From Hemibagrus wyckioides (Eukaryota; Chordata; Actinopteri; Siluriformes; Bagridae): a stretch of DNA of 64,000 bases. The position numbers and the translations under genes are program-made. A model generated the notes under the pieces. It searched no databases. It was not told the DNA's origin and saw only the letters and a program-made list of their open reading frames with translations. Positions 55,125-64,000 of the stretch are shown here, piece by piece; position 1 is the first letter of the stretch, and every line of letters starts with the position of its first letter. The stretch covers positions 2,654,917-2,718,916 of the forward strand of contig NC_080735.1 of NCBI RefSeq assembly GCF_019097595.1, given 5' to 3'.

Positions 55125-55399
55125 CATTTTTTTCATTACTCTCTTTCTTTCTCTTATCTTTCTTTCTCATTTCTCTCTCTCTCTCTCTCTCTCAGGCGGA
55201 CAGGTCGGGTGTGTGCGAGCTGTTGGTTGGTGGTGGGTGTTACGTGTTGGGGATGGTGTTCTTTAAAAGTGATGGAGTGGTGCCCTTTGCGCACGCCATA
55301 TGGCACCTGTTTGTTGCCATGGGGGCGGGCATCCATTACTACGCCATCTGGAAGTACTTGTACACACCTGGCAATCAACAGACCAGCACCGCTCGGTGA
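48401..55399 (+). CDS. mmd2: Monocyte-to-macrophage differentiation-associated 2-like PAQR protein
   Basis: Seven in-phase exons: 48,401-48,414, 51,671-51,752, 52,296-52,456, 53,291-53,365, 53,546-53,647, 54,463-54,532 and 55,196-55,399, coding for 235 residues. The protein reads …[19 protein letters not shown] near the N-terminus. It has the PAQR/haemolysin-III metal-site pattern: SxxxH (S72, H76), D96 in FHMCDR, and HxxxH (H169, H173), with seven hydrophobic helices. Human MMD/MMD2 are about 240-270 residues, Golgi/endomembrane PAQR10/11 proteins linked to Ras-ERK signalling. MMD2 is preferred over MMD from [24 protein letters not shown] and FFHERYK. All metal ligands are present and no stop interrupts. 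The first exon (four codons plus two bases, MNLVR) is the least certain: it gives the right phase and a good GTAAGA donor, but another 5' exon could exist. Introns carry transposons and long simple repeats. Confidence 0.86.
48560..48606. repeat. (TTA)n microsatellite
   Basis: A trinucleotide run in intron 1 of mmd2, shortly after the first exon. Confidence 0.95.
48670..50730. repeat. Dispersed CACATCTGGAT(T) motif field in mmd2 intron 1
   Basis: The words CACATCTGGATT, CACACCTGGAT and close variants recur at least 25 times, mostly 30-80 bases apart, with different sequence between. Within it 48,835-49,140 and 50,255-50,560 are two copies of a roughly 300-base segment. Each unit holds an E-box (CATCTG or CACCTG). 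About 600 bases (49,690-50,240) in the middle hold few units. Confidence 0.85.
50868..50905. repeat. (CA)n runs in mmd2 intron 1
   Basis: Two CA tracts, here and at 51,163-51,190. The sequence between them (50,906-51,160) and on to 51,660 shows no gene or repeat that I recognise. Confidence 0.85.
52586..53122 (+). mobile_element. Tc1-like deletion derivative in mmd2 intron 3
   Basis: Left end CATGGATCAGCCATAAC and right end GCCTGATCGGTG with TA outside. The N-terminal transposase part is readable ([40 protein letters not shown]). After GAATACACAGAG it jumps directly to the 3' end, deleting the catalytic core. Confidence 0.9.
53513..53540. repeat. (GT)n before exon 5 of mmd2
   Basis: A GT run ends four bases before the CTCAG acceptor. 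Together with the GT run over the exon 5 donor it brackets that exon. Confidence 0.93.
53648..53990. repeat. (GT)n, poly-G and purine-rich tract after exon 5
   Basis: A GT repeat that includes the splice donor passes into G runs and then about 270 bases of almost pure purine (GAGAGA with A/G variants). Long plus- and minus-strand frames here are compositional artefacts. Confidence 0.95.
54022..54056. repeat. (GT)n in mmd2 intron 5
   Basis: A GT run. The remainder of intron 5 up to 54,462 is non-coding, with a TCTCG run at 54,404-54,440. Confidence 0.9.
54600..55194. repeat. Pyrimidine tract before exon 7 of mmd2
   Basis: Almost 600 bases of CT/CTTT repeats, with (CTTT)n blocks at 54,822-54,885 and 55,075-55,125, run straight into the CTCAG acceptor of the last exon. 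The 283-residue plus-strand frame through it is repeat-derived except for its last part, which is mmd2 exon 7. Confidence 0.95.
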
Positions 55400-57344
55400 C
55401 ACACACACACACACACACACGCTCTCAGTTACCTGAGTGTATGAGAGTGTATGTAATGTAAAGGACGGGATAAATCTTTCATTTCGTTACTAATTGGTTT
55501 ACACCCTGCTGGTGGGAAGCACAGCTACATGTCCTGTCCTTTATTAATCAATCAGGGACTAACGATTCAGCGGTGGTGTTCGACAAATGTTCAACTTCCT
55601 CATTAAGTCCTCGTTAACACCTCCATACATTTTAAAGTTCACTGACCTCTTTAGAGTAAGCAACATTTTTTGTTGTTGTTGTTGTTGCTGCTGCTGTTTA
55701 ACAGCTGGAGCTGTTTTAAACCTAGTGGTCAAAAATGGGAACTGCATCCAGCACTACTAGAAGCTAATCACACTGCCCTTGGCTTGGGGGAGGAGCAGCA
55801 GACAGGACGGGTATTTACAGGGTTAGAATTTTTCAGATTTTATTTCAAATTGGTGCAGGAAACTAAGGAAAATGTAAATGCAGATATTGTGTCTATATGA
55901 TGAACAGAAATATGGTTATGTTATAAAGAGGGAAAAGTGGGATTATGGAGTGGGTGGAGTCTGTGGTTTAGAATCGCTCACTGATGCGTCTCACTGATGA
56001 TGAGAAACATGGCTGCTTTATGGAACACAGTTAAACAAATTATACGTTTAAATGTCACTAGCTAGTAACTGCGATTGTCGTAGCTACTGATTTGAGGCTA
56101 CAACAAAATCTACACTCGCTAGCCGATCGATGGGATTCACGTTCACGCCACATCAGATGTACCTGGCGGTGTGAACATCTCAGAGAAAACATTACGCTTG
56201 ATTCTGGATGATCTCTGTGTTTCAGCACTGTTCTCGACATGCCCTTGCTCACTTCCACTTGAATGGAATCTACTCAGGGGAACCACATCGGGCTGGACTG
56301 TAGATTTCAGTCCATAAACTTCAAGATATTATGATATAATAGAATTTCCTTTTCAATACAACAGAAAAAAACATTGGTTTGATCGTTTTATTAATTAGGC
56401 AATTCTGACCCCGTGATTCTCTTTAAAGAATTTCCAATCTCTGACTAGGAAAAACCAAAGAAATCCCACTCCCACAAATGCCTACTGGGGAAAGCTGGGA
56501 ATGCCTCCTGAAACCGTCACGTCTAAACATAAATATGTAAATACATTATAAAACCATGATCAGCTAGCTATCAGCTATCAGCTAGTGTTCATGGAGGTGG
56601 CCATGACGCCACATTGTAGCTCAAGCATTAAAAGTTTGTAAATTGCGACATTCCGAGTTCAGTTTCAGTCAAATGCAGTATTAAATCTAAAGTGGGCATG
56701 GCCTAAATGCGAACGAAATAAGAACCTTACATTTCTGGAAATGCTGAAATCTAAACAAAATGCTAGCTGTCAGCATGACGTGAATTCTGGAATTCTGAAT
56801 CAGCGAGTGTTCATATTTGACATAAACAGAAACCTTTTAGAAAGTCACTTATATCATTGAAATATTAAATGTTTGAATCTGTGTTAATTAGGTGCTAGCT
56901 AGTTAACAGGAATTTCTTCAGGTGTATGATGGTCGCGCCAGTACGTGAGTGGAAGACGTCAAGGGCGTGATCACATTTGGTCTGGGAATCCTCAGTGTAG
57001 TCTGGATGTAACCCCTACAGGATCATAAGCCACCTGCAAAACAAAGACACATATAAAGAGTAGGAGTGTGGCGGTCTGGGAAAACAGAACCACAGGGTTT
57101 CCTGAAATGAAGTGTGAACATTTACACTAACAACTCGATCAAAATGTGGCCCAAGTTTTCCTCAAGTGTGAAGAAATTAGGATTTACTGAACTGGCTCCT
57201 TACACCACCACCAAGGTCAGACTTCGCCTAAACAAAAAAATCCTTTGCCGTTTTTGTAATAAGTGTTTATATTTTCTTAACAAAATTATGTCAAAGTTTT
57301 AGCAGATTTGATCGTCCTCTTTTGGACGATACATGACTCATATG
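55400..57344 (+). other. mmd2 3' flank or 3' UTR, first part
   Basis: A CA run follows the stop at 55,400-55,420. A CAA/GTT trinucleotide tract lies at 55,668-55,700. No other coding exon is seen. It may be 3' UTR, since the first convincing 3' end is at about 62.3 kb. Confidence 0.45.
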
Positions 57345-57675
57345 ATTCGTTTCAGCACTGAGAAAATATTTTGTTTCATCAGTGATATGATTCGATTCAG
57401 CACTGATATGATTCGATTCATCAGTGATATGATTCGATTCAGCACTGATATGATTCGATTCAGCACTTATATGATTCGATTCAGCACTGATATGATTCAA
57501 TTCAGCACTTATATGATTCGATTCAGCACTGATATGATTCAATTCAGCACTTATATGATTCGATTCAGCACTGATATGATTCAGTTCAGCACTGATATGA
57601 TTCAATTCAGCACTGATATGATTCGATTCAGCACTGATATGATTCAATTCAGCACTGATATGATTCGATTCAACC
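57345..57675. repeat. 21-bp minisatellite
   Basis: About 16 tandem units of the type TATGATTCGATTCAGCACTGA. Variants alternate at two sites (GATTCG/GATTCA and ACTGA/ACTTA). The unit length is a multiple of three and lacks stops, so open frames exist on both strands (NHISAES-like repeats), but there is no sign of a gene. Confidence 0.95.
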
Positions 57676-58865
57676 TGATTCAACTCTTGAGGTCAGAAGA
57701 GGTTACAGTTACATGACGAGCTGCTAAATGAGAAAAGAAACCAACTTCCTTGATATTTAGTTTGCTTTTTTTTCCTTTTGGTTTCAAATCAAAACGTGTC
57801 GGTATTTTACATCTTTGAGTTTTTCCCAAACCGCCACACAGACATTAAATATGTTCTACATTTAAGAATAATGAGAATCAGAGAAGTACAATCTGTACAG
57901 TGTAGTAAAAAGTACATGTGATACGACGATACTTGAAATATGTATTCACTCTTCCTGCCACTGCCTAAAGCAGAAAAAGCGAGGGATGATCTCTTGTGTT
58001 ATCGTTTACACCGCGCTGTTTGCCGCTGATACAGATGCAGGACCGTTGTATTTATAGTGTCACTCGTCTGGGTGCGTTCTCGCCATTCGGTGTTGTGTCT
58101 GTGTGAAATGCCAAAAGTGCTTCGAGTTTCAGTCACATAGTCTAGTTCAAAGTCCTAGTTTTGAGTCTTTTTTTCTGTTAGCATTTCCCTTTGTCCCATT
58201 TAGCTGCTAGTGTCAGTAATAAGGGTCTAAATCAACCATCCAACACAGTTCGACTCAGTTCCTCAGGACCACCGATAATTAGCCAGAAGGATTAGCCGGA
58301 CCAGATGAAGTCCACAGTTTTAATTGGCTGAAGCGGCCAAAACTTTGTTCTCAGGGTTAACACAATGTCCGGTGCCATCACCATCTCTCCAAAACATTCC
58401 ACTGCTGTGCAGAAAAAAATGTACATTTAAATAAAAAAAAGATCATTAAAATTCAAAAATAAAAATTACATTTAAAATTAAAAACAACAAAAAAATGCTA
58501 ATCGATAATATGTATATTAAAAAATGGCTTATTATTATTATTATTATTATCTGTAATATTTAAAGTGACTCTGTAGTGAATGTATTATTTATTATTTATT
58601 TCTACAGTATCATAGCTTCAGTGCACAACTCAAACCCGTAACCGAAATCTTCAGTACTCTGATCATTTTATATCTTTCATTTAAGTGGAAAAGGTGAAGG
58701 AAATCTCATAAGGGTTTCATTAACAATTAAGGAAACACACAATAAATTTTTACAAGACACCTTGTTTAGATTAGGCTTGTGCAATATTGAGTTATTTCCT
58801 GCTTGTGATTTTGGCATTAAAAAAAATAAATTAATTAAACAAATTTGGCATTCTGAACAAGCATT
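57676..58865. other. Non-coding, nothing recognised
   Basis: AT-rich DNA with a (TTA)n run at 58,530-58,550 and no supported gene. Confidence 0.45.
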
Positions 58866-58879
58866 CTCCCCAGTCTGGG

Positions 58880-58884
58880 TTTAA

Positions 58885-58922
<38 letters not shown>
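58880..58922. repeat. (AG)n microsatellite
   Basis: A pure AG run immediately before the Tc1-like element. Confidence 0.95.
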
Positions 58923-58926
<4 letters not shown>

Positions 58927-58944
58927 ATGTAACTGTTACAGATA

Positions 58945-59867
<923 letters not shown>

Positions 59868-62340
59868 TATTACTATGTGGGGTCAGGAACTGCTTGGTAG
59901 CAGCACCAATTTGCATAAGCTTTGAATAGGTGCTTCTGAGGTGATTCTGCAAGTAAAGGGTGTTTTAAAAGAAACACTAGTACATTTCTAAAATAATCTT
60001 TTTATAAAACGCTCAGTTATTGTCCACATGGGTAACAATGTCTCTGTTGAGTCTGAACTTATCTGGTGCAGGAAGGGAAAAATAATAATTAAAAAAAATA
60101 GATTGCATTTCATATTATGGAGCTGAAATCTTTCAGAATTTAGGTGTATTTGTAATATTAGCACTCACAGGAAATGTCACAGGATATCATGGATATATTG
60201 CAGGAAAGATTCAATTGTTATATTGCACAAGCCTAATATATATATATATATATTTAATATAATTTAATATAATATCTCTCTATCTCTCTTTTCTCAGAAA
60301 AAGCACTTAAAAGATTCTTTCTTTACTTTCTGATTATTTTCTTCCAGAACTTTCTAAACTAAATAATAAAAGACAATGTGAAAATGATTGTGGAAGGTAT
60401 TGTTTCACATTCAAGGACTGTGGAAGCTAACACGCTAGAGCAGAACAGTGTTAACAAAATATAGCAAGCATTCATTTCTAAACAACGCTCTTGTTAAATT
60501 ATCGGCACCAAATCGCGGATCAGAGGCGAGTCGAGTCAGTGTCGTGTTTCCACCGCTGTTGCCTAAACCTTTATCCTGCTCAAGTTTGCAAAATTGTATA
60601 AAAAAACCCCACAATTTCTATGAATGTTTCTCCTTCCTCTTATTTAGACGATCCCCTTGGAGGGTGTGTTCTCAGTGGTGGAGTCACAGCTATTCATTTC
60701 CTTTACATTAGTGCTACTAATCCAAATCTCATTCAGATACTGATATACAGTTATTAAAGCTTTGAGCTTCTGTGTGACTGTAGAAACGCTGTGTAGTTAG
60801 TTCGCTTAAACTTTTACCGCATTTACGACGGTTACTTACGTACGCTGGAGTTACTGCCTGTATAAAAAATCTAAATAAATATATAAATATGTTAAAAAAA
60901 AAAAAATCAACTAAACACTCTGACCTCACTTTTGCATTTTGGTAGAGAACTGGAGACTAGTTCAAAATGTATTTATTTATTTATTTTATTTTATTTTTTA
61001 CATTTATTTATTTAATTCATTCATTTTTTAAATGTATGTATTTGATTCATTAAAACTTTTATTTACTTAATTACATTTTTATTTATTTATTTATTTACTC
61101 ATTTATTTTAAAGATGGCAAAATCCACGACCACATTTCAGTATCAGTATCAGTATCGATTCCAGGAAAAAATAAAAATAAAAAATAAAAAAACGAGATAG
61201 ACATATAGAGAAAGGCAGCGATTGGATTTGAAAAAAAAAAACCTAGATTTTTTGGAAGAGAAAATGTTTTCTTTAGTAAGGATTCTCATACTGAAGTATT
61301 TATTATTATATTTCCCAATTTTTGTGTGAATATCGGGGTATACGGTATGGTATTTTGTGAAAGGGAAGGGAAAGAAAAAGTAGTATTGTGCCATCTCATT
61401 AATTAATTAATTAATTTATTTATTTATTTAATTCATTATACCTTTTTAATTAATATATTTAATTCATTAATTTTTTTATTTACTTATTTAATTACATCTG
61501 TATTTTTGTAACACTGTTTATTTATTTATTTAGTTAGTTAGTTAGTTACTCATTTATTTTAAAGTTGGCTAAATCCATGACCACATTTCAGTATCAGTAT
61601 CAATTTTATTTAAATTAATTAATTATTTATTTTTGGACAATCTTTTGATTTCTTTGTGTTTTTCTAATTATTTTTCTTTTTTTAAAAAAAAAAGTTTTAT
61701 TTTCTATTGTTGTATATATGTATAGAACTTATTTTTAATCCCTATTTTATTTTGGATTTATCGTGTCCACTTGAACAGAGACAAATTTCTCACTCTGATA
61801 AAAAACAGCTCTCACTGCCACATTACATTAAAACTCCCTACTTTTCTTTTCTTTTTTTTTTTAAATTGGGTTGATTGAAAATTCAGGAAATTGTGAATTA
61901 ATTTAAAAAAATCCGAGCATGTAGAATAAAGTCAGCGGATAAATCTACATTTTTTGAACATGCCTTATCGCTGCTTGTGAATTAAACTCAATCCTAATTC
62001 AGGCCTTAATGGAAAACTGAACTGACCACGTTCATTTTTTTTTCTTCTTTTTGAGCTAGAGTTTAGTCTTTGAGATGGATTAAACTTGGATTTGTGTTTA
62101 AACCTACAGTACGGCGGAGGTCATTGTAAATATCATTCGTGCCTTTTCCAGTTTGTTTGTTCTAAAGCTTTCTGTCATCCTGCCCAAAACCGCACGTTAT
62201 AAACCTTATGGACAATGTACAACCTTCTGATGCGATCTGTGATTGTTACTTTTCTGCAATGTATTTTTTATTCATCAGTCTTGATGTGTGCATTTTATAA
62301 ATCTTCTCATTTAACAAAAACGCATTTTCTGAATTAAAAT
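59868..62340 (+). other. AT-rich region ending in a possible mmd2 polyadenylation site
   Basis: Contains TA runs (60,235-60,255) and many TTTA tetranucleotide stretches (60,970-61,110; 61,400-61,560). From about 61,770 the sequence becomes less repetitive and ends with ATTAAA at 62,334-62,339 followed by TGTGTC text, a plausible plus-strand 3' end. Whether this belongs to mmd2 is unproven. Confidence 0.4.
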
Positions 62341-63035
62341 GCCTCCTTCCTGTGTCATTATTTACAAAACAACACTATAATGGTGTTTTATTCCATGTGT
62401 ATGCTACACCCAGTAAATGACATGGTTTTTTATCTGTTTATGGTTATATATAAGATCAGTGCAATAAGAGATTGAGTGTGTTTATGTAATTAATAAACAT
62501 TTTGTGAGTTTCTGTCAGAGAAAATAAATTAAAACCTTCTGACCAATCAGATTTGGGAATTCTCACAACATTGCTACAGAATAAATTGTATATAATTCAT
62601 GGTGTTTTAGGGGAAAGATAAAATATACAACACACACATACACAGAGTTTCTGTCTGCCATTTTCTACAGATTTTTAACTTTGTTTCTGCTTTGGAATGT
62701 AGGTTTTGGTGGCTTTTGTGCTTTCTTTGCATTGTTTCACCGTGTACACTGTCCACCAGGGGGCGCACATCATTACATGAAGTTTAAACCTGAACATGGT
62801 ACAACTCATTTCTATGTGAATGATGTACTTATAGGCTAATTAGTAGGATAGTCATTAATTTGACGTTTTATATAATATGATTGGTCTATTATTTAATAAA
62901 AAATATCAATAAAGCAGTGTGTCCTTTCAGCTTTGTGTTCTATTAGTTTCAAAACACTTTACAAAAGGCTTTCTGTGTATCTCTTGTTTCTGTATGTTCC
63001 CCTTTTAATTTATCTTCATCTCTTTCTGTGCACAC
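62341..63035. other. Non-coding, nothing recognised
   Basis: AT-rich with no supported gene. A short CACACATACACA run lies near 62,630. Confidence 0.45.
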
Positions 63036-63040
63036 TGCTG

Positions 63041-63075
<35 letters not shown>

Positions 63076-63214
63076 TATTCTTCTGTATCTCAATTTCTGT
63101 CGGCCTTCCTCTGTCTTCCTCTATTTTTCTGTTTCTTTCTCACTTCCAAACTAGCCAGCCTCTCTCTCACTCTTTGTCCATCTCTCTCTCTCTGTGTGTG
63201 TCTCTCTGTCTCCC

Positions 63215-63247
<33 letters not shown>

Positions 63248-63694
63248 ATGTCTCTCTGCCTGTCTCCCTCTCTCTCTGTGTGTCTATCTGCCTGTCTCAC
63301 TCACTCACTCACTCTCTTTTACTCTCTCTGGGTCTCTCTACATGTCTCTCTCTCTTTGTGTGTCTCTCAATCTCTCTGTCATTCTCTCTCTCTTTCTCTG
63401 TCTGTCTCCCGCTCACTCGCTCTCTTTCACTCTCTCTGTGTCTCTCTCTCTTTGCGTGTCTATCAATCTCTCTGTCATTCTCTCTCTCTCTGCCTCCCTC
63501 TCTCTCCGTGTTTCTATCTGCCTGTCTCTCTCTCACTATCTCTCTCTCTCTCTCTCTCGCTCTCTGTCTCTCTCTCTGGGTCTCTCTACATGTCTCTCTA
63601 TCTCTCTCTCTCTCTCTGCCTGTCTCCCTCTCTCTCTGTATCTCTCTGCCTCCATCTCTCTCCGTGTTTCTATCTGCCTGTCTCTCTCTCACTA

Positions 63695-63725
<31 letters not shown>

Positions 63726-63939
63726 GTCTCCCTCTCTCTCTGTATCTCTCTGCCTCCATCTCTCTCCGTGTTTCTATCTGCCTGTCTCTCTCTCACTATC
63801 TCTCTCTCTCTCTCTCGCTCTCTCTCTGGGTCTCTCTACATGTCTCTCTATCTCTCTCTCTCTCTCCCTGTCTCCCTCTCTCTCTGTATCTCTCTGCCTC
63901 CATCTCTCTCCGTGTTTCTATCTGCCTGTCTCTCTCTCA

Positions 63940-63981
<42 letters not shown>

Positions 63982-64000
63982 GTCTCCCTCTCTCTCTGTA
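63036..64000. repeat. CT-rich satellite-like tract with higher-order units
   Basis: CT runs are interspersed with repeated phrases such as CCGTGTTTCTATCTGCCTGT at about 63,506, 63,661, 63,762 and 63,910, so there is a higher-order unit of roughly 100-155 bases. It continues past the window edge. The minus-strand frame rich in Arg/Glu is an artefact. Confidence 0.95.

Noticed and set aside
54585..55436. A 283-residue plus-strand frame rich in Ser, Leu and Phe
   Set aside because: It is a CT-repeat artefact that reads through the intron; only its final portion coincides with mmd2 exon 7, and in the correct isoform that exon begins at 55,196.
57345..57675. Possible CRISPR array
   Set aside because: The units are contiguous with no unique spacers, and the genome is a vertebrate one.
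57291..57716. Repetitive proteins on both strands (about 130 residues each)
   Set aside because: They come from a stop-free 21-bp minisatellite with no start context, codon signal or family resemblance.
63309..63692. Arg/Glu-rich minus-strand protein
   Set aside because: It is a translation of CT/GA simple repeats.

Overview
The window looks like nuclear DNA of a teleost fish, probably an ostariophysan such as a catfish; the species cannot be fixed from sequence alone. The reasons are spliced vertebrate genes (an mmd2-type PAQR receptor and IFI44-like interferon-induced GTPases), several Tc1-like transposons, CR1/L2-type LINE tails, Ty3/gypsy chromoviruses, a DIRS-type retroelement, and abundant CA, GT, TATC and CT microsatellites. 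Little of it is bacterial-style dense coding; most open frames are transposon relics or simple repeats.

Layout. 1-1.8 kb: the end of a Tc1 element, a TATC microsatellite and a decayed chromovirus (minus strand). 1.8-5.6 kb: AT-rich DNA with a microsatellite, a MITE and a CpG-rich segment carrying an interferon-response-like element. 5.9-9.9 kb (minus): a decayed two-protein transposon-like unit, one protein with C2H2 fingers and one with a SAM-like segment. 11.6-46.3 kb: an amplified IFI44-like locus on the minus strand, with an apparently expressible gene B (12.6-25.4 kb), a fully open gene C (33.3-37.9 kb), a broken copy D (31.2-31.6 kb) and an extra terminal exon A (11.7 kb). Genes B and C have the same eight coding exons and ISRE-like sites upstream, and their flanks are paralogous out to 26.9 and 46.3 kb. 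46.2-47.3 kb (plus): a spliced non-coding gene with two intronic box C/D snoRNAs. 48.2-55.4 kb (plus): mmd2 in seven coding exons, with a long downstream region to about 62.3 kb. 63-64 kb: CT-rich repeat DNA.

The most striking structure is in one intron of IFI44-like gene B (13.3-22.1 kb). A chromovirus is split by a DIRS element, which is split by a LINE, which is split by a Tc1/mariner element. Reading frames resume on either side of the breaks. At the matching intron position in gene C there is only a solo LTR with the same target-site flanks, so the first insertion either preceded the gene duplication or was copied between paralogs later. Other paralog comparisons give relative dates: a MITE with its empty site, a local conversion-like tract over the P-loop exon, and a lost splice donor.

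The host genes share themes rather than a pathway: IFI44-like proteins are antiviral-response GTPase-like factors, mmd2 is a seven-helix Golgi/endomembrane PAQR protein, and the snoRNA host would supply rRNA-modification guides. All exon limits are read by eye from splice signals, reading phase and family resemblance; no alignment or transcript evidence was available.
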